Of a stretch of 26,410 nt of DNA, positions 8,276-15,576 are shown one piece after another. Position 1 is the first letter of the stretch. Each line of letters opens with the position of its first letter. The stretch covers positions 1-26,410 of the forward strand of contig DGPN01000026.1 in assembly GCA_002390455.1 (NCBI GenBank). Direction: 5' to 3'. The position numbers and the translations under genes were made by a program. This DNA is from Flavobacteriaceae bacterium UBA4439. Lineage in GTDB: Bacteria > Bacteroidota > Bacteroidia > Flavobacteriales > Flavobacteriaceae. The notes below the pieces were generated by a model. That model was not told the origin of the DNA. It did no database searches and saw only the letters and a program-made list of their open reading frames with translations.

Positions 8276-9951
8276 GTAAAAAAAGACCCTTGTTGCAAGT
8301 AGAAGGCCTATCCATTTCCTCCCAAGAGCGATTGTTGCTCAACGGACTTTCGTTTACGGTCAATACTGATGAGATTGTCGCCATTGTGGGAGAGTCTGGG
8401 AGTGGAAAATCGTTAACGGCCCTCTCCATTGCTGGATTGTTGTTCCAAACCCCATTGGTGGTCAGCAGCCAAAAAATGCAGTTGAGCGGTCAGGAGCTTT
8501 CCCATTTGTCTCACAAAGATTGGCAAAGCGTCAGGGGGGAGGATTTGGGCATGGTATTCCAAGAACCCCAGTCGAGTCTCAATCCCAGCATGCGCTGTGG
8601 AGCGCAGGTAATGGAGCGTTTGAAAAAAAATAAGATAGGAAAGGCGCAATTTTTTCGAGCTCAAGTACTGGAAGCCTTTGCACAGGTGCAACTGCCCGAG
8701 CCTGAGCGGATTTTTAGGGCCTATCCTCACGAACTTAGTGGGGGACAAAAACAAAGGGTGATGATCGCCATGGCCTTGATCGGGAGCCCCAAGCTGTTGA
8801 TCGCCGATGAGCCCACCACCGCCCTCGATGTGACGGTACAAAAGGAAATATTGACCCTGATCAAGGCCTTGCAAAAAGCCAATAAAATGAGTGTATTGTT
8901 CATCTCACATGACCTGAGTGTGGTGGCCCAGTTTGCCGATAGGGTGCTGGTGATGCACCAAGGAAAACTAGTAGAAAAAGGAACGGTTGAAGAGATTTTT
9001 AAAAACCCCAAAGATCCCTACACCCAGGGGTTGTTATACGCCCGTCCCCAACCTGACAAACGACTCAAACGACTACCTACAGTGGCAGATTTTTCCAATA
9101 ACTCTAAGTCTTTTCCCTCAGTAACCAAAGCCACCCGAACCAAAAAACACAAAGCACTCTATGCTCAAAAACCCCTGTTGGAGGTCAAAGGATTGGTCAA
9201 AGAATATCCCCTGACCCGTCGTTGGTTTAAGGAAAAACAAAACCTAACCGCCGTTGATGCGGTCAGTTTTGACCTCTATCCAGGGGAGACCTTGGGATTG
9301 GTGGGAGAATCAGGATGTGGGAAATCCACCATCAGCCGTGCCTTGGTCAATCTCGATCCACCTACCGCGGGAGACATCCGCTATAAAGGTCGTTCCGTCA
9401 TAGGACTCAACGCCAAGGCATTAAGGGAATTGCGCCAGCAAATCCAGCTGGTATTTCAGGATCCTTTTGCGGCCCTACACCCCCTAAAATCCATCGGTAA
9501 AGCCATTGCCGAACCCCTTTATGTCCACGGTTTGGTCAGCGGTAAAACCGCTCAAAAGGAAAGGGTCATTAAGCTTTTGGATCAAGTAGGACTGGCCGAA
9601 GAGTACTACCACCGTTACCCCCACCAGCTGTCGGGAGGGCAACGACAAAGAGTGGTAATTGCCCGGGCTTTGGCCACAGAACCCCAATTGTTGCTGTTGG
9701 ACGAATCCGTCGCCGCACTGGACATTTCCGTCCAAGCACAGGTACTCAATTTACTCAACGACCTGAAGGAACAACTGCAATTGTCCTACCTCTTTATTTC
9801 CCACGACCTGAATGTGGTCAAATACATGGCCGATAGGATTTTGGTGATGCAAAAAGGGATTTTGGTAGAGGAAGCAGAAGCCGATGAACTTTATTTCCAT
9901 CCCCAACAGCCCTATACCCAGGAGTTGATTGCGGCATTACCCAAGATTTAA
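8272..9951 (+). CDS. Fused double ABC ATPase, peptide/nickel transporter type (DppD-DppF-like)
   Basis: A 559-aa protein with two complete nucleotide-binding domains in tandem, as in YejF-type proteins. The first has Walker A GESGSGKS at 40-47, signature LSGGQ at 155-159 and Walker B ending Asp179-Glu180. The second has Walker A GESGCGKS at 345-352, signature LSGGQ at 453-457 and Asp477-Glu478. A linker of about 40 residues, rich in Lys, Ser and Thr, joins them near 265-300. Each half also carries the oligopeptide-permease C-terminal extension (NPKDPYTQGLL, HPQQPYTQELI). No permease or substrate-binding gene is in the window, so partners must be encoded elsewhere. It is probably the last gene of the transcript that starts with the MGMT-like gene. 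Confidence 0.93.
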   Translation: MSKKRPLLQVEGLSISSQERLLLNGLSFTVNTDEIVAIVGESGSGKSLTALSIAGLLFQTPLVVSSQKMQLSGQELSHLSHKDWQSVRGEDLGMVFQEPQSSLNPSMRCGAQVMERLKKNKIGKAQFFRAQVLEAFAQVQLPEPERIFRAYPHELSGGQKQRVMIAMALIGSPKLLIADEPTTALDVTVQKEILTLIKALQKANKMSVLFISHDLSVVAQFADRVLVMHQGKLVEKGTVEEIFKNPKDPYTQGLLYARPQPDKRLKRLPTVADFSNNSKSFPSVTKATRTKKHKALYAQKPLLEVKGLVKEYPLTRRWFKEKQNLTAVDAVSFDLYPGETLGLVGESGCGKSTISRALVNLDPPTAGDIRYKGRSVIGLNAKALRELRQQIQLVFQDPFAALHPLKSIGKAIAEPLYVHGLVSGKTAQKERVIKLLDQVGLAEEYYHRYPHQLSGGQRQRVVIARALATEPQLLLLDESVAALDISVQAQVLNLLNDLKEQLQLSYLFISHDLNVVKYMADRILVMQKGILVEEAEADELYFHPQQPYTQELIAALPKI

Positions 9952-10233
9952 TAAGATCGGTCTTTAAAAGTAAGGACTAGATAGATTGAAAACCGTCGTA
10001 TTCATTCACTTGTTTTAGCCAATAATCCCTAAAGAATTTCCTTTTTAAAATTAAATAAGGTTTTTACTTCAAATATTTATATTTTTAATGCTCCCAATTC
10101 TACTACTGTCGTTAACCGATACTGGTTTCAGTCGTTTTTTTGGGTAAAAAAGTAAATCAATGTCAAGTATAAGGTCTTGTAAATTGAGGATCTGTGCTTG
10201 TTGGTTTGTCTTTTCAATAGTTGTGGTGTAGGA

Positions 10234-10254
10234 ATTGAATGATGACCATTCAAT
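10234..10254. repeat. Inverted repeat ATTGAATG-N5-CATTCAAT
   Basis: Perfect 8-base arms (10234-10241 and 10247-10254) flank a five-base spacer, about 90 bases upstream of the spondin-domain lipoprotein gene. The size and geometry are compatible with a dimeric regulator site, but no regulator is identified. Confidence 0.4.
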
Positions 10255-10266
10255 CATCTGGTGCAT

Positions 10267-10281
10267 CAATTATTATAATTG
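10267..10281. repeat. Palindrome CAATTAT-T-ATAATTG
   Basis: A perfect 15-base palindrome around a central T, 12 bases after the previous inverted repeat and 63 bases before the lipoprotein start. It is a possible second operator or part of the promoter region. Palindromes of A and T arise easily by chance in DNA this AT-rich. Confidence 0.35.
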
Positions 10282-10344
10282 GAAAGGGATTTTGAATAAA
10301 ATGACCGATGTATTTAACTGATAACATTCTAAAACTAAAAACAC

Positions 10345-11016
10345 ATGAGACGTATCAACCTACTCAGTTTAATGGTACTATTATTTTTTTCTTGCACAAA
10401 AAACAAAGAGGATGTTTCTCCTGACTTAAAAGGTGGAACGGAGTATACTGTAACATTTAAAATTGATTGGAACAGTAAAGACTTTCCAAAAGACTATCCC
10501 TCAAATGCTCATTTTTCTAGGCTCATTGGATGGAGTCACGATGCTGAGCAAACATTTTTTAAAACCGGAACTCAAGCTTCAGCCGGAATAAAGAATATGG
10601 CCGAAACCGGAGGGACATCACCCCTTAGTACTGAATTGAATGAATTAGTTGAGGCAAAGAAGGGATTAAACTATTTTATTGGAGGTGGCTTGGGTTCAGG
10701 AACTGGGGAAATCGTCCTTACGGTGGAAGTAACAGAGGAATTTCCCGCTGTAACATTGGCAACAATGGTTGCCCCAAGTCCGGACTGGTACATTGCTGTT
10801 GTCAATATAAACCTTGTGGAAAACAATTTGTTTGTGAGTGAAAAAACAGTGGAGGCATATGTTTATGATGCAGGAACCGACAATGGTACAACCTTTAAAT
10901 CGCCCAATCAAACTACTGATCCACAACAGCCGATAAGCTTATTTGTTGATGCTCCGCTTGGAGATGGTGAAGCACTAAATGCAACCATTGCAACGGTCAC
11001 TTTTACAAAACTTTAA
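10345..11016 (+). CDS. Spondin-domain lipoprotein
   Basis: A 223-aa secreted protein. The N-terminus (MRR, a hydrophobic core, then FFSC with Cys17) is a lipoprotein signal peptide, so the protein should be anchored in the outer or inner membrane facing outward. Residues about 33-222 resemble the spondin N-terminal domain. The visible pieces are YTVTFKIDW near 34-42, HFSRLIGWSHDAE at 56-68, GTQASAGIKNMAETG at 75-89, the hallmark APSPDW at 143-148, and a late DAPLGDG segment. Bacterial members of this family are common in marine Bacteroidota, but their role is not established. The gene stands alone, with long non-coding DNA on both sides and paired palindromes upstream. Confidence 0.85.
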   Translation: MRRINLLSLMVLLFFSCTKNKEDVSPDLKGGTEYTVTFKIDWNSKDFPKDYPSNAHFSRLIGWSHDAEQTFFKTGTQASAGIKNMAETGGTSPLSTELNELVEAKKGLNYFIGGGLGSGTGEIVLTVEVTEEFPAVTLATMVAPSPDWYIAVVNINLVENNLFVSEKTVEAYVYDAGTDNGTTFKSPNQTTDPQQPISLFVDAPLGDGEALNATIATVTFTKL

Positions 11017-11460
11017 AGCTAATGGGCAGGAATTCAGACATTATGGATTTTGAAAACCTTAAAAAATTATAATAGAACGGAAAATTAAACACAACAGGGC
11101 ATAAAAAGTTCATTGTAAGGGAAATTTGGCCATACCATTAATTTTAGTCAGTAAACGTTTTAAGCATCATTTAACATTAATAGATATGGTAAACAATATT
11201 TATAATCCATTGTTTTTAAGACAGTTATAGATTATTCCGTTTTGATTTTATAAAATCAATCCCTACATTTAACATTCCCAAATCCTACTACTGCTATGAA
11301 ATACTTATGGACATTTTCTGGGACATATTATCAGACAAGAGGCTTTAAAACAAAAGCAATCTTTAGAGAGGCTTCTGGACTATCAATACATAAAAAAAGG
11401 AAAAACTTTAGTTGATTTTTATTCCTAACGGAAATTCAACAATACTACCCAATACAATAA
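11017..11460. other. AT-rich gene-poor stretch with two overlapping short frames
   Basis: About 440 bases without a recognisable gene. It has two competing short open stretches on the + strand. One is an ATG-initiated 39-codon frame at 11296-11415 (begins MKYLWTFSGTYY). The other is a 42-codon startless frame at 11300-11428 that reads like a helical protein tail (contains KQKQSLERLLDYQYIKKGK). They overlap, so at most one could be a relic of a real gene. I recognise neither. An imperfect long-range inverted repeat pairs 11130-11142 with 11176-11189. The stretch marks the left edge of the AT-rich cluster. Confidence 0.45.
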
Positions 11461-12152
11461 TGTTTTGTTGAACAAAATTTAAAATATAACGGATATAAAC
11501 ACACCTTGGGGTGTATATCCAATAATTGTAAAAAACAGTTAAAACAAGATTTAAAAGAGATTCCAAATAAATCAACTTCTCTTTTCTTTAATTCTATTTC
11601 CGAGAAAGTAATAACTCTATATAATTCATTAGATATTGATGAGCAATTTAAATTTGTATGTAAAGATGGCTTTGACTTAATAAGATTAACTAGGCGATGT
11701 GGAAAAGATCATCATAAAGCAATTTCTGAATTAATAAAGAGTAATACAATTTTCTTGATAAAAGGAAGATTACTAGAATGTAAAAAAGAAAAAAAGAATT
11801 CTTTTTTATTTAAATATAAAACAGAAAGTAAAAAAATCAAAGAAGAAGCTCTTTCTATATGCAAGATAATTAATTGTACAGGATTTGAAAATTTAAATAC
11901 CACATCCAATACACTTATTTATAATTTGTTAAAAAGGAAATTAATTTCTGTTAACCAATCCTCGGGGGTTTTAAATTAGATAAGCATTTTCAATCAACAA
12001 AAACGAAGAACCTTTATGTAATGGGGCCATTACTCTCTGGTTTTTTTAACACAAATTTTAAGTTATGGCATGTAGAAAGTAATTCAAGAATTTTATTTCT
12101 ATCCGAAATATTAGCGAATTCTATTATTAATAATTTTTTTAACATTAAATAA
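11461..12152 (+). pseudogene. Truncated, frameshifted FAD/NAD(P)-binding oxidoreductase (YdhS-like)
   Basis: The open frame to the TAG at 11977-11979 encodes the second half of a COG4529-like FAD/NAD(P)-binding protein. It shows a VEQNLKYNGYKHTL strand-helix remnant, a segment ISELIKSNTIFLIKGRLLE and then the family hallmark IINCTG, followed by LIYNLLKRKLISVN. The family tail then continues in the -1 frame from 11976: NLYVMGPLLSG and WHVESNSRILFLSEILA, ending at TAA 12150-12152. About 250 N-terminal residues with the FAD-binding glycine motif are missing, because an in-frame TAA at 11458-11460 closes the frame. The first candidate start is a TTG at 11506. The break coincides with a G5 run (11964-11968) and a T-TTA-AAT heptamer (11970-11976). 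It is AT-rich, unlike the core genes, and is followed 7 bases later by the YdcF-like gene. I read it as a pseudogene. Confidence 0.75.
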
Positions 12153-12159
12153 TATCTTA

Positions 12160-12822
12160 ATGAAGCGAGAAATAAGAAAAAAACCAATAGTTCCAATTTT
12201 AACCAATAAAAATATTGATTATTTAACTCAGCTTTGCTTTAAATATGAACCAATTGAAAACACTGATGCCGTTTTTGTCTTTGGTACAAATATTTTGCAC
12301 AAAAAAGCAGCAAACCATATAGAAAATATTTTACATCATAGCCATGCTGAAAAATGTATAATTACTGGAGGAATTGCTAATTACCACAAATCAAAATATG
12401 AGAACATTCCTGAAAGTCTAATGATACACAAAAACATAGATATAGATAGATTTAAAAATGTGGAATTTTATTTGGAACAAGAGTCTAGAAACAATTTAGA
12501 AAATGTAAATAATGCATTTGAAATTATAGATTTCACTAACATTGAGTCTATTGTTTGTGTCTCTCATTCGTATGCTTCAAATAGAAGTACACAAACATTA
12601 AGAAATGTATTCTCAAAAAAAATTTATAGTTGTCCTTATGATATTTATGGAGAAAATAAGGTCTTGGTAGATGAAAATATATGGTCAAAAACCGAAGAAG
12701 GAAAAGCCATTATATGGGGTGAATATTTAAGAATTAAAACGTATGGAGAAAGAGGAGACTTTCCTTTAACAATAAAAATGAAAGATTTAATTAATAAAAT
12801 TCAAAAAGAAAACACTCAATAA
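12160..12822 (+). CDS. YdcF-like DUF218-domain protein
   Basis: A 220-aa protein without signal peptide or membrane segment, so cytosolic. It matches the DUF218/YdcF pattern: a first strand DAVFVFGTN at 36-44 and CIITGG at 66-71. It then has the acidic motif ESRNNLENVNNA at 108-119, in the place of the family's E-S-x-N-T-x-E-N, and SHSYASNRSTQTLR at 135-148. E. coli YdcF binds S-adenosylmethionine in vitro, and relatives SanA and ElyC act on the envelope, so no reaction can be assigned. The gene is intact and lies between two broken genes in the AT-rich cluster, 7 bases after the FAD/NAD(P) remnant and 20 before the HAD remnant. The three may once have been an operon. Confidence 0.75.
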   Translation: MKREIRKKPIVPILTNKNIDYLTQLCFKYEPIENTDAVFVFGTNILHKKAANHIENILHHSHAEKCIITGGIANYHKSKYENIPESLMIHKNIDIDRFKNVEFYLEQESRNNLENVNNAFEIIDFTNIESIVCVSHSYASNRSTQTLRNVFSKKIYSCPYDIYGENKVLVDENIWSKTEEGKAIIWGEYLRIKTYGERGDFPLTIKMKDLINKIQKENTQ

Positions 12823-12842
12823 TAAATTCTAAACCTAATAAA

Positions 12843-13043
12843 ATGAATACTGTAAATAACTTAATATTTGATTTGGATGGTACCTTATGGGATGCTAGAC
12901 ATACTGTTTTAAAAACATGGAATGAGGTTTTTCTTAAATTTGGATTTGATGAGGTTACTCCTGAAGAACTTACCCTTTACACAGGATTAGAACAACATGA
13001 AATAATAATGAATCTCCTGAATACTAATTATGAAAACGCCTGA
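12843..13043 (+). pseudogene. Truncated HAD-superfamily hydrolase (phosphoglycolate-phosphatase-like N-terminus)
   Basis: Only 66 residues are open from the ATG. HAD motif I is intact as IFDLDGTLWDA, with Asp10 and Asp12, followed by a cap-domain start (VLKTWNEVFLKFG, LTLYTGLEQHEIIMNLL). A TGA at 13041-13043 stops the frame. Reading on in the same frame gives ELSSLLAIEEQKKIDRNV, which looks like the natural cap helix of this family. That suggests a nonsense mutation. Beyond about 13100 the HAD similarity ends where the next gene takes over, so motifs II-IV are absent. The fragment cannot be a working phosphatase. AT content matches the two genes upstream. Confidence 0.75.
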
Positions 13044-13092
13044 GAATTAAGCTCATTATTAGCAATTGAAGAGCAGAAAAAAATAGATAGAA

Positions 13093-13518
13093 ATGTATTG
13101 TCTAAAACGAATCATTTTTTACGATTTAGGAAAGGAGAATTATTGGCTAGTGCTGATGATCTTTTCGCTGATTTTGATAGGAACAGGAATTTTTAAACCC
13201 TTTGACCTTGAAAATAAAAACCCCTATAACTATTTTTTTGTAGGTGGTTTTGTTTTGCAGGTTCTATATTATAGCAGACTATTTTGGTTTCGGAACACCA
13301 TACTATTTAATAAGAAAGGAATTGTAATTCGTATCAATTCATTTTTTGGAAAATCATTACGGTTTGACGAGATCACTACCGCCGAGTTTAATGAAAAAAT
13401 ATTGACATTGTCCAATACTAACGGACACCAAATCAAAATTGACCTCAGTGAATTTTCAGATGCCGACAGCAGAAAATTGTTTGAAATAATGATTCACAAC
13501 AGTGGGATAAAAAAATAA
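13093..13518 (+). CDS. Small membrane protein with two helices and a cytosolic beta-rich tail
   Basis: A 141-aa protein of unrecognised function. Two hydrophobic helices are visible at about 18-35 (LVLMIFSLILIGTG) and 47-62. A soluble C-terminal part follows, with alternating hydrophobic strands (GIVIRINSFFG, ILTLSNTNGHQIKIDL), reminiscent of small bacterial PH-like membrane proteins. The topology would place both ends in the cytoplasm. The start at 13093 is the first ATG after an in-frame stop. A natural start near Lys5 (KRIIFYDLGKENYW) is possible but has no ATG, GTG or TTG there. The first bases seem to come from the HAD remnant, so the 5' end may have been altered by the junction. Confidence 0.6.
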   Translation: MYCLKRIIFYDLGKENYWLVLMIFSLILIGTGIFKPFDLENKNPYNYFFVGGFVLQVLYYSRLFWFRNTILFNKKGIVIRINSFFGKSLRFDEITTAEFNEKILTLSNTNGHQIKIDLSEFSDADSRKLFEIMIHNSGIKK

Positions 13519-13541
13519 GTGGACACTGGTCGGTTTTACTT

Positions 13542-13562
13542 AGTTTTAACATTAAACTTTTT
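13542..13562. terminator. Possible intrinsic terminator between convergent genes
   Basis: AGTTTTAA (13542-13549) and TTAAACT (13552-13558) form an A+T-only stem with one bulge, followed by a short T run. It lies between the small membrane protein gene and the convergent aldo/keto reductase gene. The weak stem makes this tentative. Confidence 0.3.
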
Positions 13563-13629
13563 CCAACCAAAATTCATGTTAGCTGTTTTTACGAATGTCT
13601 AAACCCTTAACCAAAACATCCCACCGATT

Positions 13630-14667
13630 TTAGGGTGCCGGATTAGGAATATCTTCATTGATTTCATCAATGGCTTTAAGGGTTTCTTTGGAAAGTTTAA
13701 CCTTATGACTTGCGATATTTTCTTTGAGTTGATCCATGGTGGTCGCTCCGATGATGTTGGAGCTAACAAAGCTGCGGTCGTTGACAAAAGCGAGTGACAA
13801 ATCGGTTAGGGAAAGACCCACTTCCTCGGCCAACGCGGCATAGCGTTCGGTGGCTTCAAAGGAATTTTTTCCGCTGTATCTTGCCAAACGCTCAAACAAA
13901 GCCAAACGGCTGTTGGCAGGCATTTGTCCATTGCGGTATTTTCCAGATAGTACCCCAAAGCCTAGGGGAGAATAGGCCAAAAGCCCAATATTTTCTCTGT
14001 GGCAAATTTCGGAGCTACCGATTTCAAAAAGTCGATTGAGCAGGGAATAGGGATTTTGAACGGTAATCATTTTAGTGGCAGGAGACTTGGAGGCTTGCAA
14101 AAAGCGCATGATGCCCCAAGGGTTTTCATTGGAAAGGCCAATGTGACGGATTTTTCCCGCTTTGATATTATCGTGAAGGGCATCGAGGACGGCTTCAAAA
14201 TTTTCTTCCCAAGCATCATTGGGGTCGTATCGGAAACTTCGCATCCCAAAGGTATTGGTTTTCCTTTCGGGCCAGTGCAATTGATAGAGGTCGATATAGT
14301 CGGTTTGCAGTCTTTTGAGGCTTTTGTCGATGGCCTCGTCTATGTGGGCTTTTTTATAGCTGAGGTCTTTACGGATGTGTTTGGTATAATCTCCGGGCCC
14401 TGCGACTTTGGTCGCTAAGATGATCTTATCTCTATTGGCTGTTTTTTTAAACCAAGTTCCGATGATGCGTTCGGTTTCTCCTTGGGTTTCGGCATTGGCA
14501 GGAACGGGATAGAGTTCGGCAACATCAAAAAAATTAACCCCTTGATCCAATGCGTAATCCATTTGCTCGTGCCCTTCAGCTTCTGTATTCTGATTGCCCC
14601 AAGTCATGGTGCCCAAGCAAATCTTACTGACTTTGATGTCAGTATTGGGCAAAATATTGTAATCCAT
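13630..14667 (-). CDS. Aldo/keto reductase, Tas-like
   Basis: A 345-aa NADPH-dependent aldo/keto reductase. It is close in layout to E. coli Tas: the N-terminus MDYNILPNTDIKVSKICLGT, then GTMTWGNQN and the DVAELYPVPANAETQG loop. The catalytic tetrad is Asp48, Tyr53, Lys87 and His131. A TIM barrel of full length follows, with the family's IIGATTMDQL near the C-terminus binding the cofactor. The physiological substrate is unknown. It follows the OmpA-type lipoprotein gene after three bases and is the last gene of the -strand run xthA - ompA-like - this gene. No function linking the three is evident. Confidence 0.9.
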   Translation of the reverse strand: MDYNILPNTDIKVSKICLGTMTWGNQNTEAEGHEQMDYALDQGVNFFDVAELYPVPANAETQGETERIIGTWFKKTANRDKIILATKVAGPGDYTKHIRKDLSYKKAHIDEAIDKSLKRLQTDYIDLYQLHWPERKTNTFGMRSFRYDPNDAWEENFEAVLDALHDNIKAGKIRHIGLSNENPWGIMRFLQASKSPATKMITVQNPYSLLNRLFEIGSSEICHRENIGLLAYSPLGFGVLSGKYRNGQMPANSRLALFERLARYSGKNSFEATERYAALAEEVGLSLTDLSLAFVNDRSFVSSNIIGATTMDQLKENIASHKVKLSKETLKAIDEINEDIPNPAP

Positions 14668-14670
14668 TGT

Positions 14671-15567
14671 TTAGTCTATTGTGTTAATTATTTGGGTTAT
14701 TTCGTCAAGTTGAGGACTGAGCACTACTTCAATTCTGCGATTGGCGGCTCGGCCTTCTTGAGTTGAATTGGGAGCAATGGGCAGGTATTCTCCCCGTCCA
14801 GCTGCGGTCAGATTTTGGGGAAGGATATCGGGATTTTCCATTAATTGGTTTACGATGGCGGTGGCGCGTTTGGTGGACAGATCCCAGTTGCCTTTTAGTG
14901 GTCCTTTTCCGCTATAGGGGACATTGTCGGTATGTCCTTCAATGAGGACGGCAATATCTGGGTTATCGGCCAAAACACTTGCCAAACCAGAGATGGCTCT
15001 TTGACCCTCAGCTTCAACAGTCCAACTGCCAGAACGGAACAAGAGTTTGTTTTCCATGGAGACATAGACTTTTCCGTCACGAGCTTCAACGGTGAGTCCT
15101 TTGTCCTCAAAGTTCAGTAGGGCATCAGATAATTTTTCTTTTAGGTTGCGCATGGCTTGTTGTTGACTTGCGATCAGTCCTTCCAATTCATCAACCCTCG
15201 CCATGCGGTCGGCCAATTCATTTTCTCTTTCTGCAATTTTTTCCAAAAGGATTTCGTTTTCAGCAATACGTTCTTTAAGGGCGCTTTCGCTGTTTTGTTT
15301 AAGTAAATCCAGCGAAGATTCTAGTTTTTCTATGCTTTGTTGTTTTTGGTTGAGGCTGTCCTCTGTCTCTTCCAGTGTGGTTTCTAGGCCAACAAATTTA
15401 TCTGTCAAATCCTTGATTTCAGCATTTAGGTTTTCGATGCTTTTGGTTTGACGGTTATAATTGTCTTTGAGTTGTGCATAGCGGGATTCCAAATCGTTGA
15501 ATACGCGGTTGGAGACACAGGAACTGAGGCTTAGTGCAAGGATGATAAAGGTGGTAATTTTTTTCAT
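14671..15567 (-). CDS. OmpA-family peptidoglycan-associated lipoprotein with coiled coil
   Basis: A 298-aa lipoprotein from the ATG at 15567. A TTG four codons upstream would add MNL, but MKKITTF gives the normal signal peptide, with lipobox LSSC and Cys17. Residues about 20-150 form a long coiled coil rich in Glu, Lys and Leu. A C-terminal OmpA-like domain (about 155-288) has the peptidoglycan-binding landmarks EGHTDN at 210-215, WDLSTKRA near 228-235 and NRRIEVVLSP at 276-285. It should be anchored in a membrane by its lipid and contact the cell wall through the OmpA domain, spacing or stabilising the envelope. It starts 9 bases after the exonuclease III stop and ends three bases before the aldo/keto reductase, as in an operon. 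Confidence 0.9.
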   Translation of the reverse strand: MKKITTFIILALSLSSCVSNRVFNDLESRYAQLKDNYNRQTKSIENLNAEIKDLTDKFVGLETTLEETEDSLNQKQQSIEKLESSLDLLKQNSESALKERIAENEILLEKIAERENELADRMARVDELEGLIASQQQAMRNLKEKLSDALLNFEDKGLTVEARDGKVYVSMENKLLFRSGSWTVEAEGQRAISGLASVLADNPDIAVLIEGHTDNVPYSGKGPLKGNWDLSTKRATAIVNQLMENPDILPQNLTAAGRGEYLPIAPNSTQEGRAANRRIEVVLSPQLDEITQIINTID

Positions 15568-15576
15568 GAGATTCAA

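Larger units (their letters stand above)
9952..10344. other. 393-base intergenic region before the spondin lipoprotein gene
   Basis: AT-rich, with no gene that I can support. A 66-codon frame exists on the minus strand (10069-10269), but it has no recognisable family and no promoter. I see only a weak, imperfect hairpin just after the ABC stop. The right half has two palindromes, listed separately, that could be regulatory for the downstream gene. Confidence 0.5.

Noticed and set aside
10069..10269. 66-codon frame on the minus strand in the intergenic region before the spondin gene
   Set aside because: No recognisable family, no promoter element and no neighbouring operon. It looks like chance in AT-rich DNA, though a relic cannot be excluded.
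11463..11477. Palindrome TTTTGTT-G-AACAAAA at the left end of the FAD/NAD(P) remnant
   Set aside because: Short and low complexity, with no second copy found at the right end of the island. It was therefore not called a mobile-element end.
11491..11520. Imperfect inverted repeat (GGATATA...ACACC / GGTGTATATCC) around the TTG at 11506
   Set aside because: It has a four-base bulge and lies within the coding remnant, with no T run after it. It is not convincing as a terminator or riboswitch.
11506..11979. Treating the 157-codon TTG frame as an independent intact gene
   Set aside because: Its sequence is the middle of a larger FAD/NAD(P)-binding protein, it has no N-terminal FAD motif, and its natural tail continues in another frame.
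13941..14418. Open frames on the + strand opposite the aldo/keto reductase, and similar ones opposite glyS and the sulfite reductase
   Set aside because: These are antisense shadows of well-conserved genes and carry no domain signals of their own.
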